DNA of 64,000 nt from contig NZ_JAKVTV010000001.1 in the NCBI RefSeq assembly GCF_022489035.1, positions 1,178,001-1,242,000 on the forward strand, read 5' to 3'. Position 1 is the first letter of the stretch. Every line of letters begins with the position of its first letter. Of this stretch, positions 16,327-25,619 are shown piece by piece. The DNA is from Christiangramia lutea (GTDB lineage: Bacteria > Bacteroidota > Bacteroidia > Flavobacteriales > Flavobacteriaceae). The notes under the pieces are model-generated. The model worked only from the letters and a program-made list of their open reading frames with translations, was not told the origin of the DNA and did not search any database. The translations under genes and the position numbers were made by a program.

Positions 16327-17958
16327 ATGAAAAATATTAATCCAACCACAACAAAAGCCTGGAAGGAATTAGAAGATCATTTTGGGAAGATAGAGAATGA
16401 GCATATGCGCGATATGTTTAAAAATGATGCAGATCGCGCAGAAAAATTCACCATAAAATGGGAAGATTTTTATGTAGACCTAAGTAAGAACAGGATCACA
16501 GAAGATACTCGTGATTTATTGCTCAAGCTGGCTGAAGAATGTAAACTTGAGGAGGCTATCAATAGTTATTTTACCGGAGAAGCTATCAACCAGACTGAAA
16601 ACAGACCGGTACTTCATACGGCTTTAAGAGCTGGGAAAGATGCTGAAATAAAGGTTAGGGGAGAAAATGTTATTCCTGAAGTTGAAGAGGTAAAAACCAG
16701 GATTAAAAACTTCAGTAATGAAATTATTGGAGGAAATAGAAAAGGTTATACCGGTAAGCCATTTACCGATATAGTTAATATTGGAATAGGAGGATCCGAT
16801 CTTGGACCGGTAATGGTAACCGAAAGCCTTGAATTCTATAAGAATCACCTGAACATGCATTTTATCTCCAATGTAGATGGAGATCACGTTCACGAAACTA
16901 TTAAAAACCTTAATCCTGAAACTACTCTATTCGTTATTGTTTCCAAGACCTTTACCACCATGGAAACTTTAAGCAATGCGAGTACGGTTAGAGAGTGGTT
17001 CTTAAAATCGGTTCCTGAGGAAGAAGTATCCAAGCATTTTGTAGCAGTTTCCACCAATCTGGAGAAAGTGGAAGCTTTTGGAATAGATCCAAAGAATATC
17101 TTCCCAATGTGGGACTGGGTAGGAGGACGTTTTTCCCTCTGGAGTGCGGTAGGACTATCTATTAGTCTGGCCATTGGATATGAGAATTTTGCTTCATTGC
17201 TTGAAGGAGCGCGTAAAATGGACGATCATTTTAAGACCACAGCTTTCAAGGAAAATTTACCTGTTCAAATGGCACTGTTAACCATTTGGTATAACAATTT
17301 CTTTAAAGCTGAAAGTGAAGCGGTAATTCCCTATTCTCAATATCTGGACAAATTCCCTTCTTACCTGCAGCAAGCCATCATGGAAAGTAATGGTAAAAGT
17401 GTAGATCGCAATGGTGAAAAGGTCGATTATGAGACTGGTACTATTATATGGGGAGAGCCCGGAACAAATTCACAGCATGCATTCTTTCAACTGATACATC
17501 AGGGAACTAAGCTAATCCCAGCAGATTTCATAGGTTTCAAGGAGTCTTTATTCGGTGATAAGGGGCATCATGATAAATTAATGGCTAATTATTTTGCTCA
17601 GACTGAAGCTTTGCTCAATGGTAAAACTTCTGAGAAAGTAGAGCTTGAATTAAAATCTAAAAAATTTAGCCAGGAAGAAATAGACAGGATTAGTTCGTTC
17701 AAGGTTTTTGAAGGTAATAAGCCAACCAGTACTTTATTGGTAGATAAGCTTACCCCGGAATCAATGGGAAAACTAATTGCATTATATGAACATAAGATCT
17801 TTGTACAAGGGATTATCTGGAATATTTTCAGTTATGATCAATGGGGAGTAGAACTTGGTAAACAACTTGCTACTAAAATCCTCATGGAATTTGCTAACAG
17901 GAATGTTGATGAACATGATTCCTCAACTGGTAATTTGTTGAAATATTATCTGAGTTAA
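16327..17958 (+). CDS. pgi: Glucose-6-phosphate isomerase
   Basis: 543 residues, the length of the long (E. coli-type) enzyme, interconverting glucose-6-phosphate and fructose-6-phosphate in the cytosol. Family signatures are present: IGIGGSDLGPVM (phosphate loop), WVGGRFSLWSAVG (signature 1) and GIIWNIFSYDQWGVELGK (signature 2, with the catalytic Lys region). The ATG follows the M23 stop directly, and a strong terminator comes 28 bases after the pgi stop, so this is the last gene of the four-gene operon starting at 13338. Confidence 0.98.
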   Translation: MKNINPTTTKAWKELEDHFGKIENEHMRDMFKNDADRAEKFTIKWEDFYVDLSKNRITEDTRDLLLKLAEECKLEEAINSYFTGEAINQTENRPVLHTALRAGKDAEIKVRGENVIPEVEEVKTRIKNFSNEIIGGNRKGYTGKPFTDIVNIGIGGSDLGPVMVTESLEFYKNHLNMHFISNVDGDHVHETIKNLNPETTLFVIVSKTFTTMETLSNASTVREWFLKSVPEEEVSKHFVAVSTNLEKVEAFGIDPKNIFPMWDWVGGRFSLWSAVGLSISLAIGYENFASLLEGARKMDDHFKTTAFKENLPVQMALLTIWYNNFFKAESEAVIPYSQYLDKFPSYLQQAIMESNGKSVDRNGEKVDYETGTIIWGEPGTNSQHAFFQLIHQGTKLIPADFIGFKESLFGDKGHHDKLMANYFAQTEALLNGKTSEKVELELKSKKFSQEEIDRISSFKVFEGNKPTSTLLVDKLTPESMGKLIALYEHKIFVQGIIWNIFSYDQWGVELGKQLATKILMEFANRNVDEHDSSTGNLLKYYLS

Positions 17959-17985
17959 GAAGTATTTCCTACATATATTTTTTTT

Positions 17986-18013
17986 AAAGCGCTTGAAATA
18001 AAGCGCTTTTTTT
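17986..18013 (+). terminator. Intrinsic terminator after pgi
   Basis: 8-base-pair perfect stem (AAAGCGCT, 17986-17993, with AGCGCTTT, 18002-18009), 8-base loop, seven T. Ends the DUF3108-TDO-M23-pgi transcript. Confidence 0.9.
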
Positions 18014-18284
18014 ATTTCCAATCTTGAAAACGGAAATAAAACGATTTTTTAAGGTGTAATTCTTTATTAAATAAATGTAAAATTCAATTCGCGATATTTA
18101 AAATATAAAAAACTGAAATACAATATTTTAAAAATTAAAATCAATTTCGATTTTCTCATTAAATAATTAATCTGATAAAATTTCTGCGGTAAAAGTTAAA
18201 ACTCTTAACACTTAGATAATGGTAGTTATGTAGGAATTGTTTTTTTTTGCACCGAATTTAAATCAAACACAAACAATTAGAAAA
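18014..18284. other. AT-rich gap before the first large TonB receptor
   Basis: About 270 bases, very AT-rich, with no reading frame of interest. I could not find a convincing TTG/TANNTTTG pair. A run of nine T near 18240-18248 precedes a short A-rich leader with the start at 18285. The promoter of the receptor must lie here but I cannot place it. Confidence 0.5.
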
Positions 18285-21026
18285 ATGAGGAAATTATTAC
18301 TGCTAGCGATGTTATTTGCATCTGCTACAATTTTTGCTCAAGGAACTATTACTGGTACGGTGATGGATTCTGAAATGGATGGACCACTACCTGGTGCAAA
18401 CGTAATGGTAGTTGGTACACAACAAGGTGCAATGACAGATTTCGACGGTAAATTCAGCCTTGATGTTGAAGATGCATCAGGAAAAATTAGAATAAGTTTT
18501 GTTGGTTACGAGCCTAAGACTGTTCAATTTAACGTGAGTGCAGGTCAAACTGTGAATCTTGGACAAATAACTTTAAGTCCAGATGCAAACGCATTATCTG
18601 AAGTCGTAGTAATGGGCGTTGCTGATTTGGCAAAAGATCGTCAAACTCCGGTAGCTGTATCTACTATTCGTTCTGCGGAAATTCAGGAGAAATTAGGTAA
18701 CCAGGAATTTCCTGAAATCCTGAATACAACACCATCGATCTATGCTACAAAGCAGGGAGGTGGATTTGGAGATTCTCGTATTACCATTCGTGGTTTCGAT
18801 ACTCAAAACTCTGCAGTAATGATCAACGGTATTCCAGTAAATGACATGGAAAATGGTCAGGTTTATTGGAGTAACTGGGCAGGTTTAAGTGATGTTACAT
18901 CAGCAATACAGGTACAAAGAGGTTTAGGTTCTTCTAAACTTGCGGTATCTTCTGTAGGTGGAACTATCAACGTTGTAACTCGTTCATCTCAAATGTCTGA
19001 AGGAGGTATGGTACAGGCAAGTGCAGGTAATGATGGTTATTTGAAAACCTTAGCTTCTTATAATACAGGACTTAGTGATAACGGTTGGTCTGGATCGTTT
19101 CTTTTAAGCAGAACTTCAGGTGATGGTTATGTTAACGGAACATCCTTCGAAGCATATAACTACTACATTGGTGTTGGCTACAAAGCAAATGAAGATCATG
19201 AATTCAATTTCATGCTAACTGGTGCTCCTCAGCAACACAACCAGAGAGGTTTCTTTACTCCGTTATCGAGCTACCTGGAATATGGTGAAAACGGTGAGCC
19301 AAATGAAAAATATAATCCAGACTTTGGATACAGAAATGGAGAAGAATTTACGTTCTCTGGAAACTTCTATCACAAGCCAGTAGCTTCTTTAAGCTGGGAA
19401 TGGGATATTAGCAGTCTTTCAAAATTATCTACTTCTGCATATGCTTCATTTGGACGTGGTGGTTCTATAGGTTCTATTGGTAGAATTAATGGTAGACAGT
19501 CATTCGCTTTACCGTTGACTGATGACGGACTTCTTCCGATAGATGATATTTTTGCATGGAACTCTGGTCAGGACGTTCCTGCTTTTGGAGATCCAAGACA
19601 ACCTTATTCTGGTGAAGGACAATACCAGGGAGATTTTGTTAATTCTGGTAACCAAGATCGTTCTGGAGAGAATGGTATTTCTCAGCGGTCTTCTGTAAAT
19701 TCTCACAACTGGTTTGGTGTTATTTCTAATTTCGAAACTGAACTAACCGATAAAATTACTTTGGATTTAGGAGCCGATCTAAGATCTTACAAAGGTTTTC
19801 ATTATCGTAGATTGGTAGATCTTATGGGAGCGGATATTTATCGCTCAGAAGCAGATCAAAACAACCCGAACAGATTCTTAAGTGAAACTTACGATCCTAC
19901 AATCAGCAATACTTTAAATGTATTCAAAAGTATCGATGATGAGGAAAAGATCGATTACTATAACATTGGCTATGTAAGATGGGCTGGAGTATTTGGTCAA
20001 TTAGAATATGTAGGAGATCGGGTTTCAGCTTTCGTTCAGGGATCCTTATCTAATCAAGGTTTTGCCCGTGAAGAATTCTTCAATGAAACGCCACCAGAGA
20101 AAACAGATTTCGAAAATATTTTAGGTGGTAATATTAAAGGGGGTATGAACTTTAATATTGACGAGAAACATAATGTATTTGGAAATATTGGTTATTATTC
20201 AAAACAACCATTATTTGATGCTGTTTATATCAACTTTGGAAATACTCTAAATCCGAATCTTACGAATGAGAAAGTCTTTGGAATTGAACTAGGGTATGGA
20301 TTCCGTTCACAATACTTCAATGCGAACGTGAATGCCTACAGAACTTCTTGGGCTGATAGATTTGAGTCTGATGCAGCAACTTTTGTTTTCAATGAAGGTC
20401 AGCCAGATGAGAATGAAATTAGAGGTACAGCCAACCTTCTTGGAATTACTCAGGTTCATACAGGGTTTGAGTTTGATTTCTATGGTAGAATTGGAAATAA
20501 GTTAAGATGGAATGGTATGGTATCTGTGGGTAATTGGGAATACAAAGATGACGTAAGAGCTTCTTATTTCGACGAAAATCAGAATCCAATCCCTGGAGTA
20601 GATGATGCTGTACTTAGTCTTGATGGAGTAAAAGTTGGAAATGCTGCACAATTTACTGCGAGTGCAGGAGCAGATTACCAGATCATTGATAATCTAAGTG
20701 TAGATGCAACTTACAGGTTCGCAGATAATCTATATGCAGATTTTGATGCTACCGACGCACTAGATGATCCAAATTTTGAGGTTTTTGAATTGCCTTCTTT
20801 TGGACTATTAGATCTTGGAGCTTCTTATGGTCTCGATCTTGGAGAAAACAGATTGAACTTTAGAGTTAACGTGAACAACGTAACAGACAACATCTATATG
20901 TCTGAATCTAACACTAACATTCTTGCAGGTCCTGAAGATGATACTTATGATGGTGTAAACACTAGAAATAACGTATTCTTCGGATGGGGAAGAACCTGGA
21001 ACGCTAGTGTTTCTTTTAACTTCTAA
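18285..21026 (+). CDS. TonB-dependent receptor (large, SusC-length)
   Basis: 913 residues from the ATG at 18285, which gives a textbook signal peptide (MRKLLLLAMLFASATIFA-Q). Next comes a carboxypeptidase-regulatory-like beta-sandwich (about 20-105, GTVMDSEMDGPLPGANVMV described by GPLPGANVMVVG), a plug with FPEILNTTPSIYATKQ and MINGIPVNDMENGQVYWSN, and a barrel ending in VSFNF. It moves a ligand through the outer membrane in a TonB-driven way. No susD follows, and the downstream gene is separated by a terminator, so it stands alone. The plug resembles that of the receptor at 22784 (both have a YWSN/QWSN-WGL-type turn), so the two may be related. Ligand unknown. Confidence 0.9.
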   Translation: MRKLLLLAMLFASATIFAQGTITGTVMDSEMDGPLPGANVMVVGTQQGAMTDFDGKFSLDVEDASGKIRISFVGYEPKTVQFNVSAGQTVNLGQITLSPDANALSEVVVMGVADLAKDRQTPVAVSTIRSAEIQEKLGNQEFPEILNTTPSIYATKQGGGFGDSRITIRGFDTQNSAVMINGIPVNDMENGQVYWSNWAGLSDVTSAIQVQRGLGSSKLAVSSVGGTINVVTRSSQMSEGGMVQASAGNDGYLKTLASYNTGLSDNGWSGSFLLSRTSGDGYVNGTSFEAYNYYIGVGYKANEDHEFNFMLTGAPQQHNQRGFFTPLSSYLEYGENGEPNEKYNPDFGYRNGEEFTFSGNFYHKPVASLSWEWDISSLSKLSTSAYASFGRGGSIGSIGRINGRQSFALPLTDDGLLPIDDIFAWNSGQDVPAFGDPRQPYSGEGQYQGDFVNSGNQDRSGENGISQRSSVNSHNWFGVISNFETELTDKITLDLGADLRSYKGFHYRRLVDLMGADIYRSEADQNNPNRFLSETYDPTISNTLNVFKSIDDEEKIDYYNIGYVRWAGVFGQLEYVGDRVSAFVQGSLSNQGFAREEFFNETPPEKTDFENILGGNIKGGMNFNIDEKHNVFGNIGYYSKQPLFDAVYINFGNTLNPNLTNEKVFGIELGYGFRSQYFNANVNAYRTSWADRFESDAATFVFNEGQPDENEIRGTANLLGITQVHTGFEFDFYGRIGNKLRWNGMVSVGNWEYKDDVRASYFDENQNPIPGVDDAVLSLDGVKVGNAAQFTASAGADYQIIDNLSVDATYRFADNLYADFDATDALDDPNFEVFELPSFGLLDLGASYGLDLGENRLNFRVNVNNVTDNIYMSESNTNILAGPEDDTYDGVNTRNNVFFGWGRTWNASVSFNF

Positions 21027-21050
21027 GAAGATTAAAAATATATAATTTTA

Positions 21051-21078
21051 AACGCCCCGATAATTCGGGGCGTTTTTT
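21051..21078 (+). terminator. Intrinsic terminator after the TonB receptor
   Basis: 10-base-pair perfect stem (AACGCCCCGA with TCGGGGCGTT, 21051-21060 and 21065-21074), TAAT loop, six T. Confidence 0.92.
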
Positions 21079-21115
21079 ATGCATTTATTTTATCTTTAAA
21101 AAAAATTATAATTAT

Positions 21116-21556
21116 ATGTACGAAACGGTTCAGTTTATTCACTCATATTGGGCATACCTGGTTCTATTTATGCTATTAATCGCCACGTTTAACGGCATTA
21201 TTGGCTTTGCGGCCAATAAAGAGTATTCAGCGACCAATTTTAGAATTGCTCTTTTTACCCTTATTGTATCTCATATCCAGTTATTGATTGGGATCGTATT
21301 ATACTTTACCACACCTTATTTTAAAGCCTGGTCTACGGAAGGTATGGGTGGTGTAATGGGTGATTCTGTGCTAAGACTTTATAATGTGGAACATCCATTA
21401 ATGATGATCATCGCCATTGCCTTGATCACTATTGGATATTCCAAACATAAAAAGAAATTGACCTCCAGGCCTAAGTTTAAAATGCTGGCCATCTTTTATG
21501 GATTTGCCTTTGTAGTAATGCTTTCAAGAATTCCATGGAGTGCATGGTTCAACTAG
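21116..21556 (+). CDS. Small four-helix membrane protein with conserved histidines
   Basis: 146 residues. Four hydrophobic segments (about 12-33, 43-66, 90-111, 120-140) make it an inner-membrane protein. Histidines fall in or at the edge of the helices: HSYWAYLV, IVSHIQLL, VEHPLMM. Paired histidines in a four-helix membrane protein suggest a haem-b protein of the cytochrome b561/CopD kind, and relatives in Flavobacteria are often labelled cytochrome B; this is fold analogy only. It stands between two terminators, so it is a single-gene unit. Confidence 0.55.
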   Translation: MYETVQFIHSYWAYLVLFMLLIATFNGIIGFAANKEYSATNFRIALFTLIVSHIQLLIGIVLYFTTPYFKAWSTEGMGGVMGDSVLRLYNVEHPLMMIIAIALITIGYSKHKKKLTSRPKFKMLAIFYGFAFVVMLSRIPWSAWFN

Positions 21557-21600
21557 AATATTTTCTTGCATAATGTCAAAGCCTCATATACTAAACAGGA

Positions 21601-21627
21601 AACCTCCGAATAGATCGGGGGTTTTTT
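21601..21627 (+). terminator. Intrinsic terminator after the membrane protein
   Basis: 9-pair stem with one G-U (21601-21609 with 21615-21623), 5-base loop, six T. It also separates the convergent endonuclease gene that ends at 21631. Confidence 0.8.
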
Positions 21628-21630
21628 ATA

Positions 21631-22692
21631 TTAATTCACTTCTCTAATAAGATAAAGATAGATGGCGAAGTGATCGCTAAAGCCGGGTTCATATCCCGTA
21701 CTTCCGTATGTTCTGAATGGATAGCCTCTAAACTGTCCTGTTTGTGTGATTACATAAGGTGGATTGAAAATTCCGGCCTTATAAAACTGAAAACCATCAA
21801 AATTTCTTGAAACCAGGCTTTGAGAAAGGTAGAATTGATCGAAAAGATTCCAGGAATCCCGATAAGCAAGGGTGCCTTTCCCGTTTTTTAACATGTTTTC
21901 CATCGGATTATAGAGCTCTTTTTCTTTCAATTCTTTTATTTCAGCTCTTGTTTGTAGGAACGTTTTAAAGCTCTTATTGATAGGATCATCGTTAAAATCT
22001 CCCATTCCAATAATTTTTGCGTCCTGATCTTCCCGGTATAAAGAATCAATGATCTTCCTGTTAAGTAGAGCCGCTTTTTCCCTTTTATAACTGCTTTTAG
22101 CTTCCCCGCCAGACCTGGAAGGCCAGTGATTGACAATGAAATGAACATCCTCGCCGTGAATTGTTCCGCTTACTACTAATTGATCCCTCGTGTAATCACG
22201 TTTATCAGCATCAAAGATCATTAATTTTCTGGAGTGAGAATTAAGTGGAATAAATCCTTCCTTTCGGTAAAGAAGTGCTACATCGATGCCTCTTTCGTCT
22301 GGAGAGTCGTAATGTATAATTCCATAATTTTTTTCTTTCAGATAAGGATGTGAAACCAGATCTTTCAGCACTTTGATATTTTCAATTTCACACAAACCGA
22401 TTATCAAGGGAGAGTTGCCAGATTCAGATCTTCCTATTTCTGAAAGCACCCTGGCGATATTCTCTATTTTGCGATGATAACGCTCCTCTGTCCAATTATC
22501 TTTGCCTAAAGCAGTTCTGTCATCATCGAAGGTTAAAGTGTCGTCTAGGGTATCGAAAAGGTTTTCTACGTTATAGAAAGCCACAGTTTCTATCTGGTAA
22601 TTTCTAATATTCTGACAATATACTTTATTGCTCACATTTTGAAGGAGGCTAACTACCAAAAAGATCGGTATAATGAATTGTTTCAAAATCAC
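21631..22692 (-). CDS. Exported endonuclease/exonuclease/phosphatase-family enzyme
   Basis: 353 residues with a signal peptide (FIIPIFLVVSLLQNVS, cut near VYC-Q). The start codon is GTG (22690-22692). EEP-fold motifs run in order: FYNVENLFD, GLCEIEN (metal Glu), ERGIDVALLYR, NHWPSRSGG (catalytic His), GDFNDDP and GFSDHFAIYL (Asp-His). This is the DNase I/exonuclease III fold, so a secreted nuclease or phosphodiesterase is likely; the family also includes lipid and inositol phosphatases. It is divergent from the TonB receptor at 22784, with only 91 bases between, suggesting shared control. Together with the DUF5689 lipoprotein it fits extracellular DNA or phosphate use, which is inference. Confidence 0.8.
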   Translation of the reverse strand: MILKQFIIPIFLVVSLLQNVSNKVYCQNIRNYQIETVAFYNVENLFDTLDDTLTFDDDRTALGKDNWTEERYHRKIENIARVLSEIGRSESGNSPLIIGLCEIENIKVLKDLVSHPYLKEKNYGIIHYDSPDERGIDVALLYRKEGFIPLNSHSRKLMIFDADKRDYTRDQLVVSGTIHGEDVHFIVNHWPSRSGGEAKSSYKREKAALLNRKIIDSLYREDQDAKIIGMGDFNDDPINKSFKTFLQTRAEIKELKEKELYNPMENMLKNGKGTLAYRDSWNLFDQFYLSQSLVSRNFDGFQFYKAGIFNPPYVITQTGQFRGYPFRTYGSTGYEPGFSDHFAIYLYLIREVN

Positions 22693-22783
22693 TGAATATA
22701 AATATGTGTTTAAAGTACTGATATTTTGTTAGTTATAATATTATTGATTAACATTATATCACATTTCGATGAATCGGCACTAG

Positions 22784-25609
22784 ATGAAAATTTTTATTTT
22801 CTGGTTCCTCATAATCGCCGGCCTTGGTCAGTGTTTGGGTAATCAGCAGCCTGCTATAAAAGGCAGGTTAATAGATGCAATCACCGATGTGCCCTTACCA
22901 CAGGTTAAAATTGCAATTGAAGGATCCTTTATGGACACCTTTTCAGATGCTCAGGGAGAGTTCTTCCTTGAAATGGAAAATATTGCCGAAACTGAAATAG
23001 TTCTATCGTTTTCCAGGACTGGATATGTCACCAAACGCTTTCCTGTAAAAATTTCCTTGGAGTTAAAGAATCTTGAGGTCATCAAGCTACAACCAGACCA
23101 GTTTTACGAAAGGAGTCAGCAATCTACCATAAGCCTTTCCGATTCTGAAATTCTCTCTGAAGACGGGGAGTTCGATAATATTTCAGGCATACTTCAGGCG
23201 ACAAGGGATGTTTTCCTGAATGCTGCAGCCTTCGATTTTAGTCAGACCTTTTTCAGAGTTAGGGGACTGGGATCAGAATACGGGAAATTGCTTATTAATG
23301 GTATTGAGATGAACAAAATGTATGACGGCAGACCGCAGTGGAGTAATTGGGGAGGTCTTAATGATGTTCAGCGAAACCAGGTGTTCAGTGATGGTATCGC
23401 TTCAAATGACTTTTCTTTTGGAGCATTGGGAGGAACCACCAATATCCTGATGAGAGCCTCTAAATATCAAAGTGGAACACGTGTTTCCCTTGCAGGTTCA
23501 AATAGAACATATATTGGAAGGATCATGGCAACTCATGCTTCAGGCGAACAGGGAAATGGTTGGTACTATGCTTTTTCCATAGGAAAGCGTTATGCCGAGG
23601 AAGGTTACATAGATGGAACTGTTTTCGATGCCAATTCTTTTTTTGCTTCCGTCGAGAAAAAACTTGGGTCTCAACATACGATCAACTTTTCTGGTATCTA
23701 TACTCCGGTGTTGAGAGGAAGATCTGCACCTCTTACTCAAGAAGTTTTAGACCTGAAAGACTCAAAGTATAATCCATACTGGGGATACCAGGAAGGTGAG
23801 ATTCGAAATTCAAGAACGAGGGAAGTGAAAGAACCGGTTCTAATGCTTAATCATTTCTGGCAGATCAATGATAAAATTGATCTTAATTCTAATATTGCCT
23901 ATCAATTTGGAGAAACTTCTAATTCCAGGATAGATTACGGTGGTACTTCCATATATAATCTCGATGATCAGCAAGCTTACCTCGGAGGAGGAGAAAATCC
24001 GGATCCGGCGTATTATCAGAAACTCCCAAGCTATCACATGAGATTTTCCGAAAACTGGAATTTTGAGGCTGCCTTTCGTTCCAGGGAAAGTTTTCAATCT
24101 GATGGACAGATCAACTGGAATCAATTTTACCTGGCTAATAAAACTGGTTCTGACAATGACTACAATTCTGTGTATGCTCTTTCAGAAGATGTTAATCGCG
24201 ATGATCTTCTTAGCGCGAACATTATTATGAACTGGCGATTTTCAGAAAGATTTAAACTGAATGGCTCCCTGAACTATTATGATCTTAAAAGTGAAAATTT
24301 TGCCAGGATAAAGGATCTTTTCGGAGGAAATTCCTTTCTGGATATCGATGTTTTTGCTGAAGAGGATAATGAAAACTCCCTGATTTCTGCTGCACAGTCA
24401 GATCTTCAGAATATAAACCGGCTGGTTCAGGAAAATGATAGTTATAAGTATAATTATGTAGTGAATTCAGCTAGGTTTGAAGCTTTCGTCCAGGGACAGT
24501 ATTCGTTAAGGAAGCTGGAGTTAAATTTAAGCGGAAAACTTGGTTCAGTAAACTATCAGCGAACGGGTAATTATCAAAATGGTATTTATCCCAATAATTC
24601 TTTAGGAGAAGGCACGCCTTTAGAATTTATCGAATTTGGTTCTAAGATTGGAGGATTATATAAGTTCTCGGGACGACATAATCTTGAATTTAACCTGGGC
24701 TATTTCGGTAAAGCTCCTGGTTTTCGAAATGTTTTTGTAAACCCAAGACAAAATAATGAAGTAGTAAACAATATTCAGAAAGAGATCATTCAAACTGCAG
24801 ATCTCAGTTACCGTTACAGGTCTTCAGTTTTTAATTTACGGCTTTCAGGATTTCTATCTGAAATTAATAGTGCAACCGAGGTTTCCTATTACTTTACCAA
24901 CGGATTAAGTGGATTGGGGAGCGAGAATACCGCTGCCTTTGTTCAGGAAGTCTTAAGCGATATCGATAAAAGATATATAGGACTAGAATTAGGAAGCGAA
25001 TATTCTATTACTTCAACTCTTAAGGTTAAAGCTGTTGCTTCACTGGGGCAATTCACTTATTCTAATAATCCATTATTGAGTCTGAGTTCAGCGAGTTTTG
25101 AAACTCCTCAGGATTATGGAAAGGCCTATCTCAAAAATTACAGGTTGTCTGGAGGTCCTCAACGTGCCGGACTTCTGGGTTTTGAATATAGGGATCCCGA
25201 TTATTGGTGGTTCGGCGGAACCGTCAATTATTTTTCTCATGCTTTTATAGATATAAATGCGCTTACCAGGACTGCTAATTTTCAAATTGATTATGACGGG
25301 ATGCCATTATTGGATTATGATCCGGAGATAGCTTCGGAACTTCTGAAACAGGAACAATTTGATGACTACTACCTGGTAAACCTGGTAGGGGGAAAATCTT
25401 GGAGGATAAAGGATAAATTTCTAGGATTCTTTGTGAGCATTAATAATCTACTTGATAGGGAGTATAAGTCTGGTGGTTTTGAGCAGGCGAGAAACTCGAA
25501 TTATCGTAGCCTTAAGCAGGATATGGATAGAGATATGCCAATTTTCGGAAATAAATACTGGTTGGGCTTTGGTACCAGCTTTTTCGCAAATATTTCCCTT
25601 AGATTTTAA
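22784..25609 (+). CDS. TonB-dependent receptor paired with DUF5689 lipoprotein
   Basis: 941 residues: signal peptide (MKIFIFWFLIIAGLGQCLG-N), carboxypeptidase-regulatory-like domain (about 24-100), plug (about 110-230, FRVRGLGSEYGKLLINGIEM within it) and a barrel ending in ANISLRF. As in other Bacteroidetes, the extra N-terminal domain sits in the periplasm. There is no SusD-like gene; instead a DUF5689 surface lipoprotein begins 10 bases after the stop and probably serves as its outer lid or binding protein. The nuclease-like gene upstream is divergent. Ligand unknown; nucleic-acid-derived or phosphorylated compounds are my guess from context. Confidence 0.88.
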   Translation: MKIFIFWFLIIAGLGQCLGNQQPAIKGRLIDAITDVPLPQVKIAIEGSFMDTFSDAQGEFFLEMENIAETEIVLSFSRTGYVTKRFPVKISLELKNLEVIKLQPDQFYERSQQSTISLSDSEILSEDGEFDNISGILQATRDVFLNAAAFDFSQTFFRVRGLGSEYGKLLINGIEMNKMYDGRPQWSNWGGLNDVQRNQVFSDGIASNDFSFGALGGTTNILMRASKYQSGTRVSLAGSNRTYIGRIMATHASGEQGNGWYYAFSIGKRYAEEGYIDGTVFDANSFFASVEKKLGSQHTINFSGIYTPVLRGRSAPLTQEVLDLKDSKYNPYWGYQEGEIRNSRTREVKEPVLMLNHFWQINDKIDLNSNIAYQFGETSNSRIDYGGTSIYNLDDQQAYLGGGENPDPAYYQKLPSYHMRFSENWNFEAAFRSRESFQSDGQINWNQFYLANKTGSDNDYNSVYALSEDVNRDDLLSANIIMNWRFSERFKLNGSLNYYDLKSENFARIKDLFGGNSFLDIDVFAEEDNENSLISAAQSDLQNINRLVQENDSYKYNYVVNSARFEAFVQGQYSLRKLELNLSGKLGSVNYQRTGNYQNGIYPNNSLGEGTPLEFIEFGSKIGGLYKFSGRHNLEFNLGYFGKAPGFRNVFVNPRQNNEVVNNIQKEIIQTADLSYRYRSSVFNLRLSGFLSEINSATEVSYYFTNGLSGLGSENTAAFVQEVLSDIDKRYIGLELGSEYSITSTLKVKAVASLGQFTYSNNPLLSLSSASFETPQDYGKAYLKNYRLSGGPQRAGLLGFEYRDPDYWWFGGTVNYFSHAFIDINALTRTANFQIDYDGMPLLDYDPEIASELLKQEQFDDYYLVNLVGGKSWRIKDKFLGFFVSINNLLDREYKSGGFEQARNSNYRSLKQDMDRDMPIFGNKYWLGFGTSFFANISLRF

Positions 25610-25619
25610 ATGGAATAAT